From positions 16,888 through 80,887 of the forward strand of contig CAKSBH010000009.1 of assembly GCA_934438175.1 (NCBI GenBank): DNA of 64,000 nt, written 5' to 3'. The notes below the pieces were generated by a model, which searched no databases, was not told the DNA's origin, and saw only the letters and a program-made list of their open reading frames with translations. Each line of letters begins with the position of its first letter. The first letter of the stretch is position 1. A program made the position numbers and the translations under genes. This stretch comes from an uncultured Eubacteriales bacterium. GTDB taxonomy: Bacteria > Bacillota > Clostridia > Oscillospirales > UBA644. This document shows positions 35,555 to 44,459 of this stretch, one piece after another.

Positions 35555-36109
35555 TCAATCTTTCAGATACCGGCTTCCCTGCCGGAAATACGGAACGGCG
35601 GACACCGCCGCAATCACGGTACAGATCCAGATCAGTACAAGTGCCGCAGGATACAGAATCTCACCGGAAGCAAACAGCAGCAACAAAAACACGGCAATCA
35701 GACAAACCGTCTGGCTGACCGTTTTGGCTTTTCCCGCCAGATTGGCGGCGATCACGGCTCCTTTGGGAGCGGCGATTAAGCGAAGTCCCGTTACGGCAAG
35801 TTCCCGCGCCAGAATCAGCACAACCGGAAGTGCCGGAAAAACACGGATCTGCACAAAGGCAATCATGGTGCCGAGAATCAGCAATTTGTCGGCGATCGGA
35901 TCCAGGAATTTTCCCATATCGGAAACAAAACCGTATTTCCGCGCAATTCTTCCGTCCAGCAGATCCGTCAGCATCGCCACGCAGAACAGCACAAGTGCCG
36001 CAATCCGAGATCCCTTTCCATTGCCGATGGTCAGAAATAGTACCACAAACGGTGCCAGTGCAATGCGGATCAGGCACAGAATGTTGGGAACATTTTTATG
36101 CATTTTCAT
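35555..36109 (-). CDS. pgsA: PgsA, CDP-diacylglycerol-glycerol-3-phosphate phosphatidyltransferase
   Basis: 184-residue integral membrane enzyme that makes phosphatidylglycerol phosphate. The CDP-alcohol phosphotransferase motif runs from DLLDGRIARKYG to GKFLDPIADK, with the expected Asp residues. Four or more further membrane spans follow. The ATG at 36109 overlaps the rimO stop (ATGA). PgsA downstream of rimO and recA is a familiar order in Firmicutes. Confidence 0.94.
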   Translation of the reverse strand: MKMHKNVPNILCLIRIALAPFVVLFLTIGNGKGSRIAALVLFCVAMLTDLLDGRIARKYGFVSDMGKFLDPIADKLLILGTMIAFVQIRVFPALPVVLILARELAVTGLRLIAAPKGAVIAANLAGKAKTVSQTVCLIAVFLLLLFASGEILYPAALVLIWICTVIAAVSAVPYFRQGSRYLKD

Positions 36110-37395
36110 CGGACGTCTTCCTTTCCGAACAAATCATAATTATCTGCATGCTCCATGCGAACCGGAACAAATTCGCCCTCGGCAACCGGACGGTCCGACG
36201 TGAAATATACACGTCCGTCCACATCGGGTGCCTGGAAGTACGCCCTGCCGACATAACGCCCGTCTTCCTGTTCCTCGCAAAGAACATCGTACGTTTTGCC
36301 GAGATACCGGCGATTGATTTCCTCCAGAACCGTCAGTTGTGTTGCCATCAGCAGGTCTGCCCGGCGCTGCTTGACTTCTTCCGGAATCTGTCCGCGCATT
36401 CTCGCCGCCGGCGTTCCCTCTTCGCGGGAATACGTAAACACGCCCATATTTTCAAATCTGACGGCACGAACAAAGGCAGAAAGCGTTGCAAAATCCTCTT
36501 CGTCCTCACCCGGAAAACCGGTGATAAAGGTGGTCCGCAACGAAACGCCGGGAACCCGATCACGGATTTTCTGCATCAACGCCGCAAGGGAACGGTCATC
36601 GCCGCTCCGGTTCATTTTTTTCAGAATTTTTCCGCTTGCGTGCTGAAGCGGAACATCGATATAACGCACCAGTTTCGGTTCCGTCGCCATAAGATCCAGC
36701 AGTTCATCCGTAATCTCTTCCGGACGGCAATACAGAATGCGGATCCACGTCACATCGGTTTTTGCCAGCTTGCGGATCATGGAACAAAGCTGCGGGTGTT
36801 TGGTCGTATCCTGGGCAATCAGATTCAGTTCCTTCGCCCCGTTTTTCACCAGAACAGCCGCTTCTTCCAAAACGTTTTGCTCGTCACGGGGCATAAATTC
36901 GCCCCGCACCGACGGAATCACACAATAGGTACAATGGTTGGAACACCCCTCGGCAACCTTGAGATAGGCACTGTACGGTGCGGCGGTCTCTACCCGCCCG
37001 CCAACCGGCATCTCCCGGGAAAGAGGGTCGTAATGTTCGTATTTTCCGGAGGATTCGATTGCTTCGCAGATACGGTCAAGCGACTTGCTTCCCAAACAGG
37101 CATCCACTTCCGGCAGTTCTTTCAGAATCTCCGCACGATAACGTTCTGCCATGCAGCTGGAAACGATGAGTTTTTTGAGTTTTCCTGTTTTTTTATAGGC
37201 AGCCGCCTCCAGAATTGCATCAATGGATTCTTTTTTTGCCGCCTCAATAAAGGTGCAGGTATGAACGATGACCACATCGCATTCCGCAATATCCGAACAA
37301 ATTTCATATCCGTGATCCCGAAGAACTCCGAGCATGACCTCGGCATCCACCCGGTTCTTCGCACATCCAAGGGCAATCATCCCAACTTTTTTCAT
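36106..37395 (-). CDS. rimO: RimO, ribosomal protein S12 methylthiotransferase
   Basis: 429 residues, radical SAM enzyme. N-terminal MTTase domain begins MKKVGMIALGCAKNRVDAEVML. The radical SAM cluster motif is EGCSNHCTYCVIPSVRG (CxxxCxxC), and a TRAM domain closes the protein. The GCAKNRVD variant separates RimO from the tRNA enzyme MiaB (GCQMN), so S12 Asp methylthiolation is predicted. It overlaps both recX and pgsA by 4 bp. Confidence 0.94.
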   Translation of the reverse strand: MKKVGMIALGCAKNRVDAEVMLGVLRDHGYEICSDIAECDVVIVHTCTFIEAAKKESIDAILEAAAYKKTGKLKKLIVSSCMAERYRAEILKELPEVDACLGSKSLDRICEAIESSGKYEHYDPLSREMPVGGRVETAAPYSAYLKVAEGCSNHCTYCVIPSVRGEFMPRDEQNVLEEAAVLVKNGAKELNLIAQDTTKHPQLCSMIRKLAKTDVTWIRILYCRPEEITDELLDLMATEPKLVRYIDVPLQHASGKILKKMNRSGDDRSLAALMQKIRDRVPGVSLRTTFITGFPGEDEEDFATLSAFVRAVRFENMGVFTYSREEGTPAARMRGQIPEEVKQRRADLLMATQLTVLEEINRRYLGKTYDVLCEEQEDGRYVGRAYFQAPDVDGRVYFTSDRPVAEGEFVPVRMEHADNYDLFGKEDVR

Positions 37396-38015
37396 AGATC
37401 CGTATCCTCTTTATATTCTCCGAATGCCTGCCGGATTTCCTCGGCATCGTAGCCGCGACGGAGAAAATACGCAAACATTTTCTGATATTCTTTTCTGTCC
37501 CGGATTTCCTGGCCGCGCATTCTGCGGCAAAGTTCTTCCCGGATAGTTTCCGGCGCCTCATCCCAGAGATTTTCCAGAAGTTCTTCGTAAACCTCACGGG
37601 AAAGGAAACGCTTTTTCAGTTCGGTCTCCACACGACGTCTTCCGTAGGACGGCGCGTAGCGGGCAATCACTTTTCGGGCATAAGCAACATCGTCGATATA
37701 GCCCAGGGACACAAGCCGCGCCACGGCTTTTTCGCCGTTCTCCCCTTCCGCCGCCAGCTTGCGAAGCAGTTCTTCGGAGCCATAATCCCGGTTACCCAGC
37801 AGATAAACGGCACGGCGGAAGACCTTCTCCTCCGCCGCATAGCAACGAATTTCCTCAAACGCCTCCGCCCCATAGGTCTTTCCGACCGAGATGCCGGTAT
37901 CGTAAATTCCCTTGGCACTGAGCGAAAAAGCATACCCGTCCTCTGTATAAACACCAAACTGGGCTCCGCCCTCCGACTGCCGGATTTCCCGGATCGAAAC
38001 CGTTCTGTCCGGCAT
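37392..38015 (-). CDS. recX: RecX, RecA regulator
   Basis: 207 residues, mostly charged helices arranged as three-helix repeats: YLLGNRDYGSEELLRKLA, LVSLGYIDDVAYARKVIARY, SYGRRRVETELKKRFLSREV and YFLRRGYDAEEIRQAFGEY. RecX binds RecA filaments and limits their activity. Its ATG overlaps the recA stop by one base, the classic recA-recX coupling. A ~60-residue N-terminal domain precedes the repeats. Confidence 0.9.
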   Translation of the reverse strand: MPDRTVSIREIRQSEGGAQFGVYTEDGYAFSLSAKGIYDTGISVGKTYGAEAFEEIRCYAAEEKVFRRAVYLLGNRDYGSEELLRKLAAEGENGEKAVARLVSLGYIDDVAYARKVIARYAPSYGRRRVETELKKRFLSREVYEELLENLWDEAPETIREELCRRMRGQEIRDRKEYQKMFAYFLRRGYDAEEIRQAFGEYKEDTDL

Positions 38016-39139
38016 TATTCTTCAAAATCGTCTGCCGATGCGGAAAGCGAAACCTTTCGCGCGGCAGGAACCGGACGGGTGGGTGCTGCCGGCTCTTCGG
38101 CGGCTTCGCCTTCATCGGAAAGCGATTTCAGCATATCCCTTACCTTCCCGCCGATCTCTTCCATCAGTTCGGGGTTATCGGTAAGAAGCGTGCGGACATT
38201 GTCCCTGCCCTGGCCAAGCCGGTTTCCCTCATAATAGAACCAGGCACCGGATTTTTCCACAATGCCCAGTTTTACGGCGGCATCAAGAATCTCACCCTCT
38301 TTGGCAATTCCTTTGCCGTAGATGATGTCAAATTCCGCCTCCTTGAACGGCGGCGCCACTTTGTTTTTAACCACTTTCACACGGGTCCGCGTTCCGATGG
38401 CTTCGGAACCGTTTTTGATCAGTTCGATCTTCCGGATATCCAACCGTACGGAAGCGTAAAACTTCAGCGCCCGTCCGCCGGTCGTCACTTCGGGATTTCC
38501 GTACATGACGCCGACCTTTTCCCGCAACTGATTGATGAAGATACAGACGCAGTTCGTTTTGGCGACAACGCCCGCCAGTTTGCGCAACGCCTGCGACATC
38601 AGCCGGGCGTGCAGACCCACATGGGAGTCTCCCATTCCGTCCTCAATCTCCTGACGGGGAACCAGGGCGGCAACCGAATCGACAACGATGACATCAATGG
38701 CGCCGGAACGAACCAGCGTTTCCACAATCTCCAACGCCTGTTCACCGTTATCCGGCTGAGAAACCAGAAGCGAATCCACATCCACGCCGATTCCGCGGGC
38801 ATATTTGGGATCCAACGCATGTTCGGCATCTACAAAAGCCGCTGTTCCGCCAAGCTTCTGCGCTTCGGCGATAATATGGAGAGCAACCGTCGTTTTACCG
38901 GAGCTTTCGGGTCCATAAATCTCAACAATTCTTCCACGGGGGACACCGCCGATTCCCAAAGCAAGATCCAGCGAGAACGACCCGGTGGGAATTGCGTCCA
39001 CTTTCATGGTTGCATTCTGCCCGAGCAGCATCACAGATCCTTCGCCGAACTGTTTGGTGATCTGAGACATCGCCACTTCCAATGCCTTTTGTTTTTCCGG
39101 AGATTTACCGGGAACCGATGAGGTTTTCTTTTCCTGCAT
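38015..39139 (-). CDS. recA: RecA recombinase
   Basis: 374 residues. Walker A GPESSGKTT, VDAEHALDPKYARGIGVD, LVSQPDNGEQALEI, DNA-binding loop regions around PRQEIEDGMGDSHVG and INQLREKVGVMYGNPEVTTGG. It carries out homologous recombination and SOS induction. The frame is open to 39172, but the ATG at 39139 has AAGGAG 10 nt upstream. It is the first gene of an approximately 8-kb operon. Confidence 0.98.
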   Translation of the reverse strand: MQEKKTSSVPGKSPEKQKALEVAMSQITKQFGEGSVMLLGQNATMKVDAIPTGSFSLDLALGIGGVPRGRIVEIYGPESSGKTTVALHIIAEAQKLGGTAAFVDAEHALDPKYARGIGVDVDSLLVSQPDNGEQALEIVETLVRSGAIDVIVVDSVAALVPRQEIEDGMGDSHVGLHARLMSQALRKLAGVVAKTNCVCIFINQLREKVGVMYGNPEVTTGGRALKFYASVRLDIRKIELIKNGSEAIGTRTRVKVVKNKVAPPFKEAEFDIIYGKGIAKEGEILDAAVKLGIVEKSGAWFYYEGNRLGQGRDNVRTLLTDNPELMEEIGGKVRDMLKSLSDEGEAAEEPAAPTRPVPAARKVSLSASADDFEE

Positions 39140-39211
39140 TTTTCTTTTTCTCCTTTTTGAATGAAACTGCATTCCTGTTCCCCATGGGAAAACTCTAATT
39201 CTATCTTGTAT

Positions 39212-39240
39212 ATTATACTATATTTTCCTCTGAATTTCAA
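39212..39240 (-). promoter_or_regulatory. recA operon promoter
   Basis: Minus strand: TTGAAA (39240-39235), 17-bp spacer, TATAAT (39217-39212), about 73 bp before the recA ATG. No perfect Gram-positive LexA box is visible. Confidence 0.8.
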
Positions 39241-39265
39241 GAGGGATTCCGTAAAAAGTTCATTC

Positions 39266-39294
39266 TTGATTTTTGATTGCACCCGTGCTATAAT
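39266..39294 (+). promoter_or_regulatory. Promoter of the CDF transporter operon
   Basis: TTGATT, 17-bp spacer, TATAAT, 45 bp before the ATG at 39339. It is divergent from the recA promoter; the -35 boxes are about 26 bp apart. Confidence 0.78.
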
Positions 39295-39338
39295 AAACAA
39301 AAAACCGCACAGGAGATCCTGAAACGGGAGGATTTTTC

Positions 39339-40508
39339 ATGACCGAATTTCTTTGCCGTCTTTTTATCAAAAACCACAACGACGTCGCCGATCCGCGTGT
39401 CCGTCAGCGTTACGGAGTACTGAGCGGCATAACGGGTATTGTGCTGAACCTTTGTCTCTTTCTGCTTAAATTTCTGGCAGGCACCCTGACGGGAGCGATC
39501 TCCATCACGGCGGACGCGTTCAACAACCTGTCCGATGCCGGCACTTCGCTGGTCACCATCATCGGATTCAAACTGTCAGCAAAACCGGCGGATGAAGAGC
39601 ATCCGTTCGGACACGGACGCATTGAATACCTTGCCGGGCTCGGCATTTCCATGGTTATTTTCGTAGTGGGCTTTGAGCTGCTGACCACATCCTTCCGCAA
39701 GATTCTGCACCCGGAGCCGCTTTCCGGAGAAATCCTGCTTCCTCTGCTGCTTCTGATCGGCTCGGTTCTGGTCAAGCTGTGGATGAGTTTTTTCAACCGG
39801 AAACTGTCCCAAAAGATTCATTCCTCTGCGATGGAAGCCGCCGCAACCGATTCGCTGACGGATTCCGTCGCAACCTCCGCCGTTATTCTGGGACTGCTGG
39901 TGGGGCACTTTTCCGGCATTGCCATTGACGGATATCTCGGATGCGCCGTAGCGTTTTTCATCATGTATTCGGGCTTCAAAACGGCAAAGGACAGCATCTC
40001 CCCCCTGCTCGGTCAACCGGCAGATCCGGAATTGGTACAGAAGATCCGTGACCTTGTTTTGCAGCACAAAGAAATCCTCGGTATGCACGATCTGATCATT
40101 CACGACTACGGTCCCGGCAGGCGCATAATCTCCCTGCATGCGGAAGTTCCCTGTGACGGGGACATTCTCAAAATTCACGACACCGTGGACCTGGTGGAAA
40201 TGGAGCTGCGGCAGAAACTCAAATGCACGGCAACCATTCACATGGATCCCATTGACACGTCCGATGCCTACACGGCGAAACTGCGAAAAGATGTGGAAGA
40301 AATTGTAAAAGAAATGGATGCAGGTCTGTCCATTCACGACTTCCGCATTGTACGGGGCGACACTCACACCAACCTGATCTTTGACGTGGTCACGCCCTAT
40401 CACGCAGCGCTGAGCGATGCGCAGATCGCCGCTGAACTGCGAAAAAGAATCCGGGAAAAGGACCCCACCTGCTTTGCCGTCATTCAAGTGGAACGATCCT
40501 ACACCTGA
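39339..40508 (+). CDS. Cation diffusion facilitator (CDF) metal transporter
   Basis: 389 residues. Membrane domain with the CDF signature (SITADAFNNLSDAGTSLV) and the second metal-site helix (AAATDSLTDSVATSAV), then a cytoplasmic ferredoxin-like domain (MHDLIIHDYGPGRRIISLHAEV). An additional ~90-residue C-terminal segment gives it extra length, as in a large Clostridial CDF subgroup. Likely exports Zn, Mn or Fe in exchange for protons; the metal cannot be fixed from the sequence. It is co-transcribed with the WYL regulator. Confidence 0.92.
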   Translation: MTEFLCRLFIKNHNDVADPRVRQRYGVLSGITGIVLNLCLFLLKFLAGTLTGAISITADAFNNLSDAGTSLVTIIGFKLSAKPADEEHPFGHGRIEYLAGLGISMVIFVVGFELLTTSFRKILHPEPLSGEILLPLLLLIGSVLVKLWMSFFNRKLSQKIHSSAMEAAATDSLTDSVATSAVILGLLVGHFSGIAIDGYLGCAVAFFIMYSGFKTAKDSISPLLGQPADPELVQKIRDLVLQHKEILGMHDLIIHDYGPGRRIISLHAEVPCDGDILKIHDTVDLVEMELRQKLKCTATIHMDPIDTSDAYTAKLRKDVEEIVKEMDAGLSIHDFRIVRGDTHTNLIFDVVTPYHAALSDAQIAAELRKRIREKDPTCFAVIQVERSYT

Positions 40509-40522
40509 AAGGAGTTTTCCTC

Positions 40523-41548
40523 ATGGCAAAATCTTACGGGCAGTCTCTGAAGCCGCTGATGCTTCTGCGGATTCTCTGGGAGGAATCCGACGAAGAGCAC
40601 CGGCTTTCCGTCAGGCAGCTGATCAAAAAACTGGATGCGTACGGTATCCGTGCGGAACGAAAATCGGTCTACACCGACATGGAACTGCTTTCCGATGCCG
40701 GATTTGACATTATCTGTGAGCGATCCCGTGAAAACCGTTATTACCTCGGAGAACGGATTCTCGGGCTTGCCGAGCTGAAACTGCTCTCCGATGCCGTTGC
40801 CGCCTCCAATTTCGTTACAGAAAAAAAATCCGACGAGATCATCCGGGGGCTTTCCCGGTTGCTGAGCCGATACGAAGGGGCTCAGATCCGACGCAGTGTC
40901 TACGTGTGGGGACGCGCCAAAAACGAAAACGAAACCATCCTGTATTCCGTCGACACGGTTCAGGAAGCAATCCTCGCAAAAAAGCGCATTTGTTTCCGTT
41001 ATTTTGATTACGGCTTTTCCCCGAAAGACCGAACACTGATACGCCGCTATCACGATTACGGCGCCAAACGAGAGGTCAGCCCCCAGTTCCTTGCATGGGA
41101 CAACGGCAACTACTATCTGCTTGCCTACGATCCCAAGCACGACGGTCCCACGGTATTCCGCATGGACCGCATGGAGGATGTCGCCGTAACCAACCGCTCC
41201 ACGGAACGGGAAGAAACCAAGCCGGACCCCGCCGAATTTTCCCGCAAGACGTTCGGAATGTATCCGGGCAAGGAAGTGCGGGCAAGATTCCGGATTCCGG
41301 AACGGCTTCTCGGAGTATTTCTGGATCAGTTCGGCTCTGAACTGACCCTGCTTGAATCGGATAAAGAGGGCTATGTTGAAGTATCCGCACTCCTGGAAAT
41401 CAGTCCTCCCGTCATCGGCTTCCTTTTTTCCCTCATCCGGGATATCCGCATCCTCGGTCCCGACGAACTGATACGGGAAGTACAGAACTATGCGCTTGCC
41501 GCACTCAAACCGTCTGAATCGCAACATGCCGACCGTCCGACTTCTTGA
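40523..41548 (+). CDS. WYL-domain transcriptional regulator (YafY type)
   Basis: 341 residues: N-terminal helix-turn-helix (RLSVRQLIKKLDAYGIRAERKSVYTDMELL), a WYL domain in the middle (EVSPQFLAWDNGNYYLLAYDP with VFRMDRMEDV), and a C-terminal WCX-like extension. WYL proteins sense ligands such as nucleic acids or nucleotides and control stress or metabolic genes. It lies 14 bp after the CDF gene and ahead of a terminator, so it may control that operon, though this is inferred from position only. Confidence 0.9.
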   Translation: MAKSYGQSLKPLMLLRILWEESDEEHRLSVRQLIKKLDAYGIRAERKSVYTDMELLSDAGFDIICERSRENRYYLGERILGLAELKLLSDAVAASNFVTEKKSDEIIRGLSRLLSRYEGAQIRRSVYVWGRAKNENETILYSVDTVQEAILAKKRICFRYFDYGFSPKDRTLIRRYHDYGAKREVSPQFLAWDNGNYYLLAYDPKHDGPTVFRMDRMEDVAVTNRSTEREETKPDPAEFSRKTFGMYPGKEVRARFRIPERLLGVFLDQFGSELTLLESDKEGYVEVSALLEISPPVIGFLFSLIRDIRILGPDELIREVQNYALAALKPSESQHADRPTS

Positions 41549-41549
41549 C

Positions 41550-41579
41550 AAATCCCGGCTTTTTCCGCCGGGATTTTTT
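41550..41579 (+). terminator. Terminator after the WYL regulator
   Basis: 10-bp GC-rich stem (41550-41559 with 41567-41576), 7-nt loop and T tract to 41579. Confidence 0.9.
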
Positions 41580-41652
41580 CTTTTTGTGTACGGTTCCGTT
41601 TTTCTCGTATTCTCTTTTGCGGTTTCTGTCTTTGGCTGTCGAACGGTTTTTC

Positions 41653-41680
41653 TTGCAATCTGCGGCAAAATCCGTATAAT
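41653..41680 (+). promoter_or_regulatory. Promoter of the ParB/Noc-like gene
   Basis: TTGCAA, 16-bp spacer, TATAAT, 38 bp before the ATG at 41719. Confidence 0.75.
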
Positions 41681-41718
41681 GCGAAGTAGGCGGACGATTA
41701 AAAAGGAGGAACGGAAAC

Positions 41719-42507
41719 ATGACCGATTACCGATGCCGGATCCGGAATTATCTGATGGATGTGGAAGAAGACCGGATCTGGGAAAACGAAACCACAATCC
41801 GGCAGGCCAACGACAGGGAGGCGCTGAACGCTCTGTGCGAAAGCATCCGGGAAGTGGGCATTCTTCAGCCGCTGTATGTACGTCGCACCACGGGCAACCG
41901 CTTTTTACTGATTTCCGGACGACGACGGCTGGCGGCGGCACGCATGGCAGGCATCCACTATGTTCCCTGCATCGTATCCGAAGCCGATCGGGAGGATGCG
42001 CTGATGATTTCGCTTTCCGAAAATCTTCAGCGACAGCGGCTGCATTATTTTGAACAGGGCGAGGCGTTTGCGCTTCTGCTCCGTATGACCGGCATGACAC
42101 CGGGAAGTCTGGCGCTGAAGCTGGGAGTCAAGCCCTCGGTCATCACCGGCAAAATGCGCCTGCTTGCACTTCCCTCATCCGTAAAGGAAGAACTGATCCG
42201 CGGCGGCTTCCGGGAAAAGTACGCCCGTGCCCTGCTGCGGCTTCCGGATGAAGGATCCATGCGGAAGGCCCTTCAGTATGCGAAAAAAGAAGGCATGAGC
42301 ACCGAAAAATTCACCCGCTACATTCACCGGACTTTACGGGAAAAGAACGAAGGAGCCCGGATCCGCGGGTTCTGCCGGGATCTGCGCATCTATGTCAATT
42401 CCCTGCATCACACCGTACGGCTGATGAAGGAATCCGGCATTGAAACGGTGCTGGAAAAAGCCGAAAACGATGCGTGCATCGTCTATCGCATTACCATTGC
42501 AAAATAG
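41719..42507 (+). CDS. ParB/Noc-like DNA-binding protein
   Basis: 262 residues. ParB N-terminal domain: ESIREVGILQPLYVR, LISGRRRLAAARMAG (the GxRR-type CTP-binding motif) and LSENLQRQRLHYFEQGEAF (equivalent of the ENIQR motif). A helix-turn-helix follows (GSLALKLGVKPSVITGKMRL). The C-terminal part is basic and diverged. It is not beside parA or the usual origin-side genes, so it is more likely a Noc-like or accessory ParB than the main chromosome-partition protein. I did not find a parS palindrome in this window. Confidence 0.88.
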   Translation: MTDYRCRIRNYLMDVEEDRIWENETTIRQANDREALNALCESIREVGILQPLYVRRTTGNRFLLISGRRRLAAARMAGIHYVPCIVSEADREDALMISLSENLQRQRLHYFEQGEAFALLLRMTGMTPGSLALKLGVKPSVITGKMRLLALPSSVKEELIRGGFREKYARALLRLPDEGSMRKALQYAKKEGMSTEKFTRYIHRTLREKNEGARIRGFCRDLRIYVNSLHHTVRLMKESGIETVLEKAENDACIVYRITIAK

Positions 42508-42527
42508 CCGTCTTCCGACGGCTATTT
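42502..42527 (+). terminator. Hairpin overlapping the ParB-like stop codon
   Basis: AAATAGCCGTC/GACGGCTATTT with a TTCC loop; the stop codon is part of the stem. The T tail is modest (TTTCTTGTT). Confidence 0.75.
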
Positions 42528-42531
42528 CTTG

Positions 42532-42560
42532 TTGACAGAAACCCGGAAGAATGCTATACT
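42532..42560 (+). promoter_or_regulatory. Promoter of the Ig-like/esterase lipoprotein gene
   Basis: TTGACA, 17-bp spacer, TATACT, starting 5 bp after the preceding hairpin and 22 bp before the ATG. Confidence 0.82.
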
Positions 42561-42581
42561 GAAAGAAAAAACGGAGGGACT

Positions 42582-44324
42582 ATGAAACGATTCTTCGGCC
42601 TTTTTGCGATTCTGGTTGTTCTGATTCTTTTGCCGGCATCCTGCGCCGAACAGGGAATTCCCGTGCTTTCCTGCGGAAACACTCTGACACTGCAGCGAGG
42701 CGAAACGTATTCCGTTACATTGCGGAACGCGAACGGAACCGTAATGTGGAAAACCGATAACGACGGCGTGGAACTGAGTCCCGACGGAGCGACCTGCCTT
42801 CTGCGCGCCGTGCGCATCGGAACAACGGTTGTATCCGCCGTGTGCGGAGACCGGACCGTTTCCGTCCCGGTAACGGTTGCTCCCCTTTCGTTTTCTTTGT
42901 CCCAGACGGAATATGAAGTCGTTTCCGGACAGATCGTTCCGATTTCCTGGCAATCCGACGATGAAAGCCGCACGTTTTCTCTGCGGAGCTCCTCCCCCTA
43001 CGTGGTACAGATTCGCCGGGACGGCTCTGTTCTTGCCCGTGAGGAAGGGATCGCGACCGTAACCATATCGGACGGCTCCGGAGACCTCGGAACCGTGACC
43101 GTCCGCGTCCACGCCTCTTCTCTCCGGCTTTCGGAGACCCATATCCGCTTGACCGTCGGAGAGAGCCGCACCGTAACCGGAACAGGCATCTGCCGATGGC
43201 GAAGCGACAACGAAGCGGTTGTAAGCGTCGCGGACGGGATTCTGACAGCACATACCGAAGGTACGGCACATCTGACCGCCGAAGGCGAAGACGGAACCAC
43301 ACAGGGCTGCACCGTTACGGTGTCAGCCGCAACATCGGACACGCTTCCGGCAACCGACCAAAGGATTACATGGCTTGGCAGAGTAAGCACGCAGAACGGC
43401 GCCGTTCTGTTTGCCAATCCGGCATCGGGTTTTTCCGTTTCGTTTTTCGGCACGGAATTGAAGGCAGAACTGCGCACAAAGCATCGCGGCATCGGCAGTG
43501 CGGCATTGCAGCCCACCCGCTTTTCCGTTTCCGTGGACGGAAACGAAGAGCAGGCACAGATTCTCACGCTGAACGGAGCCGGGACTCTGACGCTGGCAAC
43601 CGGGCTGGCTGACGGCTATCATACCGTCACTGTCCGAAAAATCGAAGAAGCATCCGAATCCACGGCGGCTCTGTACACGCTGTACTGCAACGGTGTCTTT
43701 GCGGAAAAGGAAAAAAAGAACCGATTTTTTATCGAAGTGTTCGGAGACAGCATTTCTGCCGGCCTGGAATGCGTCAAAAAAGCCGGAGCGCCGGACAACT
43801 CCGCCGGAAGCAACGGACTCCTCGCCTACGGTCCCGTCCTGGCACAGATGCTGGGAGCGGATGTTTCCGTGCATGCGTGTTCCGGAATCGGACTGTATCT
43901 CACAGCAAACAGCCGCCTGTTCAGTATCATCTCCTCTTCCCAAGATTTTTCCTGCAGCCGTCAGACAATGTTCGGAGAGCAGAGGAAAGCGGATCCGCAG
44001 GAAAAAACACCGGACATCGTAATCATCAACGGGGGCACCAACGATCTCAGCTCCCGATACTTCTACAGCGAGGAAGATTTTGCCGAAGCATACCGCGGTT
44101 TCCTCTCCGCACTCCGGGAGCAGTACGGAGAAGACACGGTCTTTCTTCTGTGTGAAGGCGCCATGACCGACGAACTGGCACATGTAACACGTCAGATCGC
44201 ATCTGCCGAAAAAAACACCTATGCCGTTCATCTTTTCCATGCCCGGAACGGACATCCTGCGGCATCGGAACAAGAGGAATACGCCGAAGTTCTCGCAAAA
44301 ATGATTGAAGAAATTTCTTCCTGA
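42582..44324 (+). CDS. Lipoprotein with Ig-like (Big2) repeats and a CE2-like SGNH esterase domain
   Basis: 580 residues. Lipoprotein signal ending LPASC (Cys21). Residues ~25-245 hold about three bacterial Ig-like repeats (LTLQRGETYSVTL, SQTEYEVVSGQIVPI, THIRLTVGESRTVTG). Residues ~265-380 resemble the jelly-roll N-domain of carbohydrate esterase family 2. The rest is an SGNH hydrolase: GDSISAG with the nucleophile near residue 390, IINGGTNDLS, and the catalytic His in NGHPA near 558. CE2 enzymes remove acetyl groups from polysaccharides. The protein is predicted to be surface-anchored. The ATG at 42582 has GGAGG upstream. Confidence 0.85.
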   Translation: MKRFFGLFAILVVLILLPASCAEQGIPVLSCGNTLTLQRGETYSVTLRNANGTVMWKTDNDGVELSPDGATCLLRAVRIGTTVVSAVCGDRTVSVPVTVAPLSFSLSQTEYEVVSGQIVPISWQSDDESRTFSLRSSSPYVVQIRRDGSVLAREEGIATVTISDGSGDLGTVTVRVHASSLRLSETHIRLTVGESRTVTGTGICRWRSDNEAVVSVADGILTAHTEGTAHLTAEGEDGTTQGCTVTVSAATSDTLPATDQRITWLGRVSTQNGAVLFANPASGFSVSFFGTELKAELRTKHRGIGSAALQPTRFSVSVDGNEEQAQILTLNGAGTLTLATGLADGYHTVTVRKIEEASESTAALYTLYCNGVFAEKEKKNRFFIEVFGDSISAGLECVKKAGAPDNSAGSNGLLAYGPVLAQMLGADVSVHACSGIGLYLTANSRLFSIISSSQDFSCSRQTMFGEQRKADPQEKTPDIVIINGGTNDLSSRYFYSEEDFAEAYRGFLSALREQYGEDTVFLLCEGAMTDELAHVTRQIASAEKNTYAVHLFHARNGHPAASEQEEYAEVLAKMIEEISS

Positions 44325-44341
44325 CAAAAAACAAGCAGAAT

Positions 44342-44442
44342 CTCCGACAGAAAATTCTTCGGAGAGAAAGCAACCTGCATCTTTTAGGATGCACCGCGGA
44401 GTATAAGCCCTTACGTTCCGCTTGCGGAATGACACGATATCG
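44342..44442 (+). other. Hairpin-rich leader before the 44460 gene
   Basis: Within 100 bp there are CTCCGA/TCGGAG (44342-44364), TGCATC/GATGCA (44376-44393), the palindrome TTCCGCTTGCGGAA (44416-44429) and CGATATCG (44435-44442), ending just before an AAGGAG ribosome site. No T tract follows any of them. It could be a structured 5' leader. Confidence 0.4.
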
Positions 44443-44459
44443 ATACAAGGAGTACGACG

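Noticed and set aside
41719..42507. The ParB-like gene as a marker of the replication origin
   Set aside because: No parA, gidA/B, dnaA or DnaA-box cluster, and no parS palindrome is visible nearby, so an origin is not supported.
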